Below are positions 36,023-48,901 of a stretch of 64,000 nucleotides of DNA, one piece after another. Each line of letters opens with the position of its first letter. Positions within the stretch are counted from its first letter, which is position 1. Source of the stretch: Xestospongia muta (lineage: Eukaryota; Porifera; Demospongiae; Haplosclerida; Petrosiidae); the NCBI GenBank assembly GCA_963693285.1, contig OY848923.1:3110038-3174037 (forward strand), read 5' to 3'. The notes under the pieces were generated by a model. It worked only from the letters and a program-made list of their open reading frames with translations, was not told the origin of the DNA and searched no databases. The position numbers and the translations under genes are program-made.

Positions 36023-37933
36023 AAATCTTGCGTATAGAGGAATTATTATTTATTATAATAAATTGCCAGGATTTCATTATCAATGGCTCCTTTGATGATT
36101 CTTTGGAATGGTAGTGATCAAGTGGCTTGACTTTGCAATGCAAATGGATTGATTTTTTAATATGACATTATCAGATATCTACAAGGTTTGAAAGGAATAT
36201 GGGTAACAGTCTGGTGTTACCAATTCTTCATATCTAATTATAAACAAAGGTCAGCATTACCAGACTAGGTCACAGTATATATATATTGATCATTTATTCA
36301 TATAGTCTGTGTTATTCAATGTACGATCTCATTGCATTCTCAGCTAACACAAAGAGGTGCAGTAAAGTTGTTATACTGACTCTTATACCTAGTGTGTATG
36401 TATATGGCTTTCAATCAATTGAAATTTACACCATAATTATAGATGTGTATCATAACTCTTTCAAACATTAATTTGAAACTTATTTTAGAAGTGAAATCTG
36501 TAACATTATTTTAGTATAACTAAAACATTCAATATAATACATACATATTGTAATGAATAAACTATAATAAACTAATAAACTATACATTATCTTTTAGTCA
36601 CTTTAGAATTACAAAATACCATCCATCTTTTTTAGAGATGTAACAATCTCAATGACTGCAGGTGTATCTCCTTGTGAGTCTTCTGTTGGTATATGAGTGT
36701 AATTAGCCAGTTGTGTGTAATGTGTTGATTACTGTATATGTGTTGATAGGTTTAATTAATGTATCTCATCCTAGCTCTTCCTTCTTGTCCTTCCCTTAGC
36801 CATCTCTTTGTTTATTGTTTTTTTGTTATGATTTTTTGGGCCTTTGTCCTTATGCATTGAGGCTCTGGTCTTTTCAGTTGTGTATTTAAGTTGTGTGTAG
36901 GACCTTATCTGATTTGTGTACCCCTTTTTTGATTCTTAAAAAGTAGTTGATTTCCTATGAGTCTATTGAGATATCTCAGTGACAGATTTACAAACGCGCC
37001 TGTGAACATCTTCTAGTCAAAACACATATTATTAACATAAACCAATATATTTTATCATTTTAAGTACACTATAAACTACAAACTACAAAGATTAAAATAT
37101 TAAAATTATTCAGTTGTTTTAATAACTAACTTATAGATTCCATGTAAATTACTCACTATATATAATTTTGCTAGTTGGTGTACTATTACAACAACAGCTA
37201 ATTATGGATTAATATATATTTTTTGGCTTCTACATTACTTTTTACAATGGCTTCTATCAAATGCGAATAAGTGGAGGAGCTGCTAGCATAGCCATTTGCA
37301 TGTATGCTAGATGGAGCTGCTATCTTTACACGCCGAAGTGGTTTTTTTATGTGGTAATATTTTAAGGCCTATTTAACATATGAGGTGCATACTAGCTTAG
37401 TTTGCTACACCAAGCAATCCTTCCTTTCTTTCCCTCCCCCTCCCTTTCTCTTCTCCATTACTTTGACATTAGTTGAAGTTAACATGATCACTATAGAAAC
37501 ATATGGTACTGTACAACACTCTACACATTCCTATTGTATTTAAGTATGCACTATGAAAACATATGCTACTCTACAACACTCCACATATTCCTAGTTTGCT
37601 TCTAGACCCTCCTCTGCCCCTATTAGCTGATCATAACGAAGGAAGGGCTAACTCACTATACGATCATGATCTATATTTGTCAGTGTAAGGGTATTTGTAC
37701 AAAACTGAAAGTGAATACTCTAATGCACATTATACAATTAGAATGTAGTAATTAGTATATAAGATATAGAATTAATTTCACCTTGAGGTGTGCATTTGCG
37801 TGTCCAATGAATAACCAACATCTATTTTCAAATATAAACCAAATAGGAGGTCTACAGTAACTCTCATTCAAATGATGGGCAATGCATTTTTAACACTTGC
37901 ATTGATTTTACTATTGGAAATAATGATGTCATT
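36023..37933. other. Intergenic region and 3' flank of fucosyltransferase 2
   Basis: No gene is supportable in about 1.9 kb. From 37382 it is the duplicated fucosyltransferase block. A direct repeat of about 60 bases lies at 37496-37595 (two versions of AAACATATGSTACTSTACAACACTC). The remainder is AT-rich with no structure noticed. Confidence 0.5.
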
Positions 37934-39133
37934 TTACCATGTTGGATATTGTTTACAGTCATGTTGGACACTATACCATTGTTCAATGTCATGATATACT
38001 GATATACGTTTATTAGGTTCATACAGTTTGTTACACACATCACAAGGAACACGATAGGCCCCACCATCTATTATAGTCCACTCATCTCTCCATTTAAAGA
38101 ACTTATCATAAAGTTGAGGATCGTTACCAATTTTCTTCAGGTAATTCGCCAGATCAACTGCTCTCTTAAAATCAAGTCCATTAATGAAAGAATTGGGAGG
38201 AATGACTTCAGGATTTGATAGATTTGCTCCTGATATTATTACAGGAACTATCTCATTCTTTAAAGCATTTCTGTAGGTTTTTTCCGTAATATAATCTTCA
38301 CATATAGAATTCTCAAAAGCTAAATAAAATTTGTACTTTGGTAACAAAGAGGAACAGTTTGGATTACATGGTTTTCCACATTTACCATAAACATCAACAT
38401 CAATATATTTCGTTAACTTCCTTACTGCATCTAAACGCTGAGGTTTACAATTACTTATAAAAGCAATTGTTGTTTTAGTTCTGTTTTCAAGGTAGTTTTT
38501 ATTAGAATCATAACCATTTTTAAATCTTCCAGGAACTATGAAGAAATAACTTTGTCTAATATCAGAACTAAACTTGTATGTCATTGTCCAGTTAAATAGA
38601 GATCTGGAATATGGGATAAATTCATCATATCCATAAATACGTGGTGGTGGCTCTTTAGTGTAGAAAATCCACCTCTGGTGTGGCGGTCGACTCATATTAT
38701 TGGCAGAAATAATACTTTGTAATAAATTACCTTCCGGAATATGAAAAACTACAGCACTGCTATCGGAATAAAGATTCTTGTCACCAGTAAGAAAACACTT
38801 GTTTCTGTTTTGTCCACATGTTATTGGCCTACTATTACCAAGATATTTAACAAAATTTTTGCCAAACCAAGTTGTCCATAACAAAATGATTTTCCCATTA
38901 CTACAAACTGTACTGATGTTATCAGAAATTGAAGTACTCACGTTTCTACAACCATAAAGTTTCTTAACAGGAAGTACCTTTGGCTGGAAGATATTTTGAG
39001 ATACTCTATTATTCCATGATACCGTTTTCAAGGCGCAGACGACAAACACGAACGATACTGCCAAAGCCAGGACGTACAGAATTATAACCTTTCTCCATTT
39101 TAAATTGAAGAATTCAAATTTAACAGGCATCAT
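37934..39133 (-). CDS. Alpha-1,3-fucosyltransferase, GT10 family (copy 2)
   Basis: A 399-residue frame starting MMPVKFEFF at 39133, closely similar to copy 1 throughout: membrane anchor about residues 13-33, FNWTMTYKFSSD, IAFISNCKPQR, DVYGKCG, YKFYLAFENSICEDYITEK and SFINGLDF are all kept. Compared with copy 1 the stem is shorter by about eight residues after the helix (TVSWNN). The C-terminus ends at YPTW because a G-to-T change turns a Glu codon into TAA (37936-37934); copy 1 continues for 22 more residues that lie beyond the catalytic domain. The enzyme is therefore probably still active. A miniature transposon sits about 65 bases upstream of the start and may affect expression. Confidence 0.87.
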   Translation of the reverse strand: MMPVKFEFFNLKWRKVIILYVLALAVSFVFVVCALKTVSWNNRVSQNIFQPKVLPVKKLYGCRNVSTSISDNISTVCSNGKIILLWTTWFGKNFVKYLGNSRPITCGQNRNKCFLTGDKNLYSDSSAVVFHIPEGNLLQSIISANNMSRPPHQRWIFYTKEPPPRIYGYDEFIPYSRSLFNWTMTYKFSSDIRQSYFFIVPGRFKNGYDSNKNYLENRTKTTIAFISNCKPQRLDAVRKLTKYIDVDVYGKCGKPCNPNCSSLLPKYKFYLAFENSICEDYITEKTYRNALKNEIVPVIISGANLSNPEVIPPNSFINGLDFKRAVDLANYLKKIGNDPQLYDKFFKWRDEWTIIDGGAYRVPCDVCNKLYEPNKRISVYHDIEQWYSVQHDCKQYPTW

Positions 39134-39198
39134 GCATAGTAGACTCTGTGAACAATTTCCAAGTTTCTAATCTCCGACCTTTATAGTTAACTCGTTAA

Positions 39199-40073
39199 TT
39201 AACCTCGCTGCGCGTAGGCGCAAAGCGAGGTCACTGTAGTCTGTCAGTGTGTGTGTGTGGGTGTGTGTGTGTGTCTGCACTGCCTGTTTTTTTGAACTGC
39301 TATAACTTGGCAAGCGAAGCGTTAGCAGCTACCAACGTTTAGCAACGAATAGAAAAACGTGTGGATTTTACAACAGTAGTATCATGAACATCGTCAAAGA
39401 AAACAAAAGCTAAAAACTCGCAAAAAAATTTTCAGGCTGCAGACTCAAGGTGCCGTTTCTTGAAAAGTAAAAAAACTTAATGTGGAGATTTTTTAGCATG
39501 CTGTAGAGAATCTTTGAGGAATACTGATCAGCAAGACAGAAGGCCGTTAGTCGAAGCAATCGTTAGAAAAGTTCTGAAAAGTGTTTTAAGATTGTACATG
39601 GACTTGGAGTGAAGTAACGCATTCAGGAAACGTCTCAAAGCACTGAAAAAACCGCAACTAATAGATAATATATAGATTTATATTTGTACTACGGGACGTT
39701 TCCAAAGAACGCTTCATTTTCAAGTTACAATAAATTTTGTATATGAAATATTGAAACATTTTAAAGTGTTATGTAAAGGCTCAGAGAAACATTCATCACG
39801 AATCTAGCACTTAATCTTGCTTGGCAATTGAAGATACTATTACTTTATCAGATACAGCTTCACAGACATGTCAATTAGAGTGCAAAGTACCCAGTAAACG
39901 ACAAAGCTTTTTTTTCCTTTGATTAAAAAGGAAATGCTGAGTTATCAAACAACATTTTTGTAATATGCATCACGTGATCAATCAATAATTTGACCACACC
40001 TTGTCCAATCTTAAATCTACATGTACATGCACTCTGCAGTATAGATTTACACTGGGCACCTCAGCGATGTTAA
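39199..40073. repeat. TTAACCTCGC miniature transposon inserted upstream of fucosyltransferase 2
   Basis: Begins TTAACCTCGCTGCGCG with an immediate hairpin (CCTCGCT ... AGCGAGG within about 30 bases), then a TG-rich tract. It ends CAGCGATGTTAA. Length is 875 bases, with no transposase. The allelic position in copy 1 (about 32885-32900) lacks it, so it inserted after the block duplicated. The interior partly matches the 30170 copy, and the right part (TCAATTAGAGTGCAAAGTAC) matches the 26183 copy. Confidence 0.75.
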
Positions 40074-41017
40074 GCACTTTAGTGCATTTTTATTTTTTAT
40101 TAATCATCCAGAAGTGTATAAATATGACTATTTGGACTACAGTTGCCACTATTACATTCGCTAAATATGGCTGCTTATAGACTACAACTAGAAACTTATT
40201 CAAATTTTAAACCCTTTACATTAACACTAACACAATCATTGCATACACACTGGCCTCATATGCGTATATTTCTTAGGCTAAATGGTTTCTTGGTCTAAAC
40301 TCGTGAAAATATCTTTATACAACTTTCAGGCATTAAAACTTAGTAAAAACAACCAATCACTGACAAATCACAAATTAATTATATACACCTTTCACCACAT
40401 TGCATATTATATTGATAAGTTATTATATTAATTACCTACACAGTGTGGATTTAAAACACAGTCTCTTAATTGCTATATTAATGTGAGATTGAGTATTTTT
40501 ATGATCTATATCCACATTACATGAACATATCTTTTGCAAATAATTATTGTAGAGTATACAACATATATGACAGATGTTATTATAATTATGTACAATAATT
40601 TAAATATATATATATACATGAACTTTACACTATAAGAAACAAACTCATATACACATCAAACAGGAAGTCAAATATTATAATTATATCAACATATTAACAT
40701 AACAATCACAAAGAATAATAATCATAAAAAATTAGTTACAACATTCCTCAACTTCTAGATTGAAAGGTAAGGTCCATAACGATAACTGGTTTCCAGATTC
40801 TATTAGAACACTGAAGAGAGGAGGTGGTGGACGATGCGATCTCCGACTAACCATGATCTTGTACCAGGTTCAAGGGTGCATGAGTAGTTGATGTAGTGCA
40901 TGAAAAAGGTAAATAATTGAAGTCATTTGACTCTTGATCATCACTGTTAAGGAAATAGTGATATCAAAGTTGATCAAGATAAGACCTTTGAATGGTGCTA
41001 GAAGACGTTTAAGCTAT
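40074..41017. other. 5' flank of the fucosyltransferase 2 block, with gypsy integrase scrap
   Basis: No gene is present. Bases 40740-41010 (minus) repeat the integrase C-terminal remnant of 33520-33777. The segment ends at the junction with segmental copy B. Confidence 0.5.
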
Positions 41018-42112
41018 TTAATAGACATTGTCAATCTTACAGTCCAGTCAAGTTATTTTTTAACTTCTAACTAATGGCTGTTTTTCAGTTTTTCACATTG
41101 TTTTTCGCCATAGCTTTATTTTAAGAAATGATGTCATTATGATGTCATAATAATTCATTGCCTCTTGATGTCTTCACAAGCTATAGCATTTTAACTGTGA
41201 GTGCGTAATTTCTATGATTCCTTTCTGTAATTTTAAACTTAGAAATTGAATATAATCTTTATAAGTGCGTCTAGTAAATATCTTTTCTTTCGCTAATTGT
41301 GACAGTTAATGGTGGCAGTAGGGAGATAATAGTTTCATAATAGCCCTCTAGTGTACCACAAACATAATTACCATTATGATTATACTTTGTATTGGAGCTA
41401 ACAGATTAATGTTGCTTTAAATGATATTGTTAGATATATGTCTTTCAAATTAAGACTTATTCTTATATCAAGAAAATCACAACTGTTCAAGATACGTACT
41501 GGCCAACATAATCACTTGAAATGAAGTTAAACATACATTAGATACAGTAGATAGTTAACAATAAAACTGTTATGTTTGTCACAATGAAGGCTATCAATTT
41601 CTATTGGTCTAGCTATGATGTGTTCTTAGATCATTCTAAACTGGATGGTTGTTTTCATCCAATTAAATTGTTGCTTTATGATTATATTTTTAAATAGAAA
41701 ACTTGATACTTATCACATAGCTAGTTGTTAAGATAATATCAATGAGATCAGAGCAAGCAAAATTTAATACAATATCACTGTAAAATTAATTGGTTGATTT
41801 AACTAATACATGGTTAAAGACCTTGTATATGTAAAATGTAAGTATAACACTATTTTGATTACTAGCTGATATATTATGAACTTAATGTTTTGTAGCTACA
41901 TAAACAGTAGTACATTAGTAATGAAAACAGTATTATATTTGATTTTTTGACAAAATAACTTTACGATTGCAGCCTGTGTAACCAAATGATGGTTAAATCA
42001 ACCATCATTTTTTATAGCAACATACCTAATATATATGATGTTTATATTATGTGTGTAATAATACTATATAGACAATTTATATGCACAGTTAATGTCATAC
42101 ATTATATTATAC
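41018..42112. other. Duplicated 5' flank of the receptor pseudogene
   Basis: Near-identical to 8409-9506 and without a gene. At its right end the sequence jumps from flank (CTCTTA) directly into the middle of the FN3 exon 4 (CTAGAACTGGTCTAACATC), which removes the signal peptide and the first two Ig exons. Confidence 0.7.
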
Positions 42113-43991
42113 TCTTACTAGAACTGGTCTAACATCAGCTCTACTTACCTGGTCACCTCCAATTAATAATACTCCAACAGTATTAGGTTACGAGGTGTTC
42201 CTTGATATATTTAATGATACAAGAGTTAGTATGGAGACAAATACTACAAAACTAAACATAACTTTACTACAACCTGATGTAAATTACACTGCATTTGTTG
42301 TAGCCTATGGAGGAAACCTACCTAGTGAACATATTAATACTACAATATCTCAAGGTAACCTTACTTGTTATATTCACTCACATTGAAATTTATATGTTTC
42401 TTCAATCAGTTGTGTCTGCTGAGATAGCTGGTCCCAATACTCCATTGTCATATGGTTCCAATTTTCAAATAAAATGTACAGCCTTTTTATCTGTTGAACT
42501 TTAACCTGTAATGCTACAGAACCAGACAATCTAGTAGGATTGGCTATCATTAAAGTTGTATGGCTGCATAATGAAACCATCAGAAATAATGTGACACTGA
42601 TTTATAATGGAGACAACTCTGCTACTTTGACATTTTTTCCTGTGAGTCAGGATCCAGAGGGGCTATATACTTGTTTAGCTACCATCAGTATACCTGGTAT
42701 ACCTCTACAAAGAAATACTAGCAGAGATTATACCTTCAGTACACCACTTGGTAAGATGTGATGGAAATAATTATAGTAGCAATATCTTTATTGTACTTAT
42801 ATAGGTAATCCTATATATTGTTAGTATTACTACATCTGGAACTAATATTGCTGGTAATATGTATAGCCTGTTGTGTTCTGTGAGTGTGGTATTTGGTACA
42901 CCAGATATCATTTGGTTTTATAGTAATGGGACAAAATTACTAAATGGTTCTGGAATCACTCAGACTTTAACTATGATTTCTGACACTAAGCAAACTTATG
43001 GACTCCAGTTTAATCCTTTGATATATACACATGGTGGTGAATATACTTGTGTAGCCAATCTTACTGTAATACGTGATTATAACACATTTATTGGAGTTAG
43101 CAATGTAACAATAACTGTTTATGTCAAAAGTAAGTTTAATACTATAACAAAAATTAAACTTCGTTCACCATGTTTCTTCACTAGTACCAACTCCAACTGT
43201 CTCTATAACTCCTGGTAGTTTACTTATATGTTCACTTGTGCTACTCAACAATATATGTCTTGTAATATCAATCTCAGTGATCCTATTCCTCCTACACCAA
43301 ATGTTACTATTTACTTAAAGAAGAATGGACAACCAGTAGATCTGTCTAATTCTAGGATTAACAAGACATTGACAAGCAAAAACAATGTCTATTCTGCAAT
43401 ACTCACATTTACTCCTGTAGACACTGATGATGCTGGTAATTATACTTGTACTGGAAGTGTTAGTCCAATAGGGTCTGGATTTAATTTTGAAGTGGAACCT
43501 TTTATAATTGGTAGCAGTAATTCTGCTCTGCACTAAAAGAACTGATAGTACAAGATAAGTTTGTTGGTTTGCTATTCTACTAATTAAATCTTTCTTTATT
43601 TTAGATGAACCAGCTCCAGTAATCAATGTAATTGCTATTGGTACTGGTGCTATAGGAGAGAGCTATTCTGTATTGTGTTCAGTGGATGTGCATGATAACC
43701 TCTATAATATTGTTGTCAATACTACTATAGTCAAGATTGGAGTACATGTAGTCAATTCTTCTATCCACTCTGGAGATAACAATGTGTCTATATCCTACAC
43801 TCCGCTAATGACATCACATAGTGGACAGTATCAATGTATAGTAAACATCAGTCAGATTGATATCAGTTACCAAGTCTCTTATATTGAAACATTCACTATT
43901 AATACTACTAGTAAGTTAAAAAACATTCTATAAGTGTCATATGATGTAGTGCCAGACTATTAGAGTAATCCTTAATTGTTTTTACTTCTAG

Positions 43992-46379
43992 TTCCACAAC
44001 CAGCTGTTACTGTGTCTACTGATAATGTTGATCAAAGTTCACTAATAGAGGCAACATATCTTGATATAGTATGTACTGTTAACATCAGTGATGCTGTTAA
44101 TACTGGAGTTAGTGTTGATGTTGAGTGGTCTCACAATGGTGGTTCTTCTCTTACTAATAGCAATGACTATACTATTAATTCATTGACTATGTTAGGATCA
44201 CACATGTACACTAGTACATTACATATTGAAAGTTTGAGTAGTACTAGAGACAATGGTGCTATGTACTATTGTACTGTGAGTGTTCTACCATCTCCTGTAT
44301 CTTCTTATATTACTGGTAATGAGAATAACAACAGTCTTACACTAAATGTGGCAGGTATAATACTTAATTGTACATATATTAAGAGTATTATTGTTATTAA
44401 TTGAGTTAATTTATAGATTTCACTACTGATCATGTGATAGTTGACATTCTATTTCCAACAACACCCACTGCTGGAAACCAATTCACTATGACATGTAATA
44501 TCAGTATACCTGAGAGACTAGTACTTGACCATTCTAGAGTTTTAGTTGTATGGAGCTATAATTTAGCTGGAACTCAAAGAGTTGAAGTAGTCAATAGTGA
44601 TGCTGCAATAGGAAATATCACTAAGATTGGTAATCTTATCTTGAGTAATCTAACACTTAATCCAGTGAAGACATCTGATAGTAAAAGATATTACTGTTTA
44701 GTGACATTTGAAGATTTAGGAGTCAATGATCATATATTGAGAGATCTTAATGTTCAAAGTAAGTTTTTTGTTGGGAAATTAAAGTGAATATGGCTAATAT
44801 GTTTTATATAGTCCCTCCACCTTGTAAGGTTATCACAGGTAGTCCTTCCACTGGTCCCCTCTATGAGAGTACTAACTTCAAATTAACCTGTACCAGTACA
44901 CTACCCAATGTAGTGGACACAACAGTGTCAGCTATTGTAGTCTGGTTTGATCCTCAAGGCAATACTATACCTGTTGAATCACGACGTATGATCACTAGTG
45001 TTACTAGTAATCAACATAATCAGTTTGAGAGTACATTAATGTTTCTACCAATTGATAATGGAGATCATAATAGTAACTTTAATGACATCGGAAAATATAC
45101 TTGTCAGATAACTATTAGTTCAAGTGATCCTTTAATTATTATTGGAATAAACAGTACTACTGACACAATAACTGTTCAATGTAAGTTACTTTTTCTTTAT
45201 TGCATATTTCATTTTCAATTTTAATGTTTCAGCTTTACCTGATATGCAGTTAAATATATCTACTATGGGATCTACTGAAATAGGTCAAAATCTCACTATC
45301 ACATGTACTGTGAGAGTAGTAAAAAGATTGGTTGTCACACCAACAATTGAGATAATGAAAATGAACACAACAGACACGTATATACTACAAGATATAAACA
45401 TTGCCTATACTGTTCCCACTGATGATACTTGGTCTGAAACTAATTGGACAATATTACTGGAACCAATAAGGTTTAAAGACAGAGGAGTATATATATGCAA
45501 AGCTGATTTTAATATGACTGGTATTAATAGAAATGATGATCCAGTAACTGCTACTTATGATGCTCAGTCAAAAAAACAGGAATATGAACTGATTGTTGAC
45601 TGTGAGTTACATAATAACATTTACACTTATGTATTAAGCAGTTGTTATTATTTTGTAGTCCCTCCTATGGCTACAAGCATCTTTCAAACTCATCAGTGAG
45701 TACTCTATGCTGGTACATCTTTTTTTCAGATGTGTGATCACATTAAATGATCTTGTGACAATACCTGTTATTGTGAGAAATCGATGGACAAGAAATGGCA
45801 CATCTGTTACTAGTGTTTTTTCAAATGATGTTACTATCACAGAATCTCTCATACAAATTAATTCTCTTCAATATGAAGCTACACTTTATTTCAATCCATT
45901 AGATAATATTGATGATAGTGGAGAGTATTCCTGTAATTTTAATATACTATCTAATATCAGTGACTATGAGTATGTAAGGAATACATCAGTCAATACTAGC
46001 ACTACTATAACTGTACAAGGTACATTATATATTTAATTCCATTTACACTGTGCATTTATATCTAATGCTGTCATAAAATGGACTTTATATCATATCATTA
46101 GTACTTTTCCTATCTTTTTCTTATAGCAATCCCATCTCCCATAATAAAGATGATGACAACTGGTATAAACAGAGCTGGTGAAGAATATAACATTACTTGC
46201 ATTGTTGAAGCCATTGACAGACTTATAGTGATACCAACTATTGTATGGATCAAAGATAGTGTTAATATACCATCACAGTCAATGAGATTAATGTGACAGT
46301 GACTAACTCTAGTGTACAAGACCTTTCACTGCAGAGTAAGTTTATAAAGATGTGAAATGTTTTACTTTTTATGATATAG
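43992..46379 (+). repeat. Cassette B1 of the receptor pseudogene
   Basis: Counterpart of A1 (exon a again has the PQPAVTVS start, supporting one-to-one descent), 2388 bases. Exon e carries an in-frame TGA and a shortened T-tract; exon f has lost its middle at about 46268, so it ends abruptly after WIKDSVN. Confidence 0.85.
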
Positions 46380-48901
46380 TTTCTCAACCAATCGTTACAG
46401 TCTCTAGTTATCCCCTCAATACTAGTATACTAGTGGAGTCAACATATCTTGATATAGTATGTACTGTTAACATTAGTTACGCTGTTAATACTGGAGTTAG
46501 TGTTGATGTTGAGTGGTTTCATAATGGTGGTTCTCCTCTTACTAATAGCAGTGACTATACTAATAGTTCACTGACTATGTTAGGATCACACATGTACACT
46601 AGTACATTACGTATTGAAAGTTTGAGTAATACTAGAGACAATGTTGCTATGTACTATTGTACTGTGAGTGTTCTACCATCTCCTGTATCTTCTTATATTA
46701 CTGGTAATGAGAATAGCAACAATCTTAAACTCAATGTGGCAGGTACAATACTTAATTGTACATATTTTAATAGTATTATTGTCATTAATTAAGTTAATTT
46801 ATAGATTTTACTACTGATCATGTGATAGTTGACATTCTATTTTCAACCACACCCACTGCTGGAAACCAATTCACTATGACATGTAATATCAGTATACCTG
46901 AGAGACTAGTACTTGACCATTCTAGAGTTTTAGTTGTATGGAGCTATAATTTAGCTGGAATTCACAAAGTTAAAGTAGTCAATAGTGATGCTGCAATAGG
47001 AAATATCCCTAAGATTGGTAATCTTATCTTGAGTAATCTAACACTTAATCCAGTGAAGACATCTGATAGTAGAAGATATTACTGTTCAGTGACATTTAAT
47101 GATTTAAGAGTCAATGATGTTACATTCAGAGATCTTAGTGTTCAAAGTAAGTTATTTGTTGTGAAATTGAAGTGAATATGGTTAATATGTTTTCCATAGT
47201 CCCTCCACCTTGTATGGTTATCACAGGTAGTCCTTTCAATCTACCTATCTATGAGAGTACTAACTTTAACCTGACCTGTAATGGTACACTACCCAGTGTA
47301 GTTGATACAACAGTGTCAGCTACTGTAGTCTGGTTTGATCCTCAAGGCAATACTATACCTGTTGAATCACGCCGTATGATCACTAATGTTACTAATAATG
47401 GAAACAATGAGTTTGAGAGTACACTAGTGTTTCTACCAATTGATAATGGAGATCATAATAGTAACTTTAATGACACTGGAACATATACATGTCATATGAT
47501 TATTAGTTCAAGTAATCCTTTAATTTTAAATGGAATAAACAGTATTACTGACATAATAACTGTTCAATGTAAGTTGCATTTTCTTCATTGCATATTTCAT
47601 TTTCAAATTTAATGTTTCAGCTTTACCTGATATGCAGTTAAATATATCTACTGTTGGATCTACTGAAGTAGGTCAAAATCTCACTATCACATGTACTGTG
47701 AGATTAGTAAAAAGATTGGTTGTCACAGCAACAATTGAGATAATGAAAATGAACACAACAGACACGTATATACTACAAGATATAAACATTGCCTATACTG
47801 TTCCCACTGATGATACTGGGTCTGAAACGAATTGGACAATATTACTGGAACCAGTGAGGTTTAAAGACAGAGGAGTATATATATGCAAAGCTGATTTTAA
47901 TATGACTGGTGTTAATCGAAACGATGATCCAGTAACTGCTACTTATGATGCTCAGTCAAAAATACAGGAATATGAACTGATTGTTGACTGTGAGTTACAT
48001 AATAACATTTACACTTATGTATTAAGCAGTTGTTATTATTTTGTAGTCCCTCCTATGGCTACAAGCATCTTTCAAACTCATCAGCGAGTACTCTATGCTG
48101 GTACATCTTTTTTTCAGATGTGTGATCACATTAAATGATCTTGTGACAATACCAGTTACTGTGAGAAATCGATGGACAAGAAATGGCACATCTGTTACTA
48201 GTGGTCTTTCAAACGATGTTACTATCACAGAATCTCTCATACAAATTAATTCTCTTAAATATGAAGCTACACTTTACTTCAATCCATTGGATAACATTGA
48301 TGATAGTGGAGAGTATTCCTGTAATTTTAATATACTATCTAATATCAGTGACTATGAGTATGTAAGGAATACATCAGTCAATACTAGCACTACTATAACT
48401 GTACAAGGTACATTATATATTTAATTCCATTTACACTGTGCATTTATATATATTGCTGTCATTAAATGGACTTTATCATATCATCAGTACTTTTCCTATC
48501 TTTTTCTTATAGCAATCCCATCTCCCATAATAAAGATGATGACAACTGGTATAAACGGAGCTGGTGAAGAATATAACATTACTTGCATTGTTGAAGTCAT
48601 TGACAGACTTATAGTGATACCAACTATTGTATGGATCAAAGCTAGTGTTAATACATCATTAGTATCTGATGATCTAAACACTATCAGTGTCCCATCAGTA
48701 CTTAGTAATATCTCAAATACAATGTACACTCTGTCACTGATCTTCTCTTCACTAAACACTTCTGATGCTGGACAATATACTTGTCAAGCTATCATCACTG
48801 TAAACGAGATTAATGTGACAGTGACTAACTCTAGTGTACAAGACCTTTTACTGTAGAGTAAGTTTAAAAAAGTTGTGAAATGTTAATTTTCTCTGATATA
48901 G
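46380..48901 (+). repeat. Cassette B2 of the receptor pseudogene
   Basis: Counterpart of A2, 2522 bases. Exon e has the same shortened T-tract (frame shifted), and exon f ends in a TAG just before its donor where the intact copies read CAG. Confidence 0.85.

Larger units (their letters stand above)
37382..41010. repeat. Duplicated fucosyltransferase block, second copy
   Basis: Collinear with about 30964-33777: the 3' flank, the fucosyltransferase, the 5' flank (AACACTAACACAATC), the TACATGAACTTTACACTATAAG segment and the gypsy integrase scrap. The two copies differ chiefly by the inserted miniature element 39199-40073. The block's right end (about 41010) abuts the start of segmental copy B at 41018, so the two duplications share a breakpoint. 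Confidence 0.8.
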
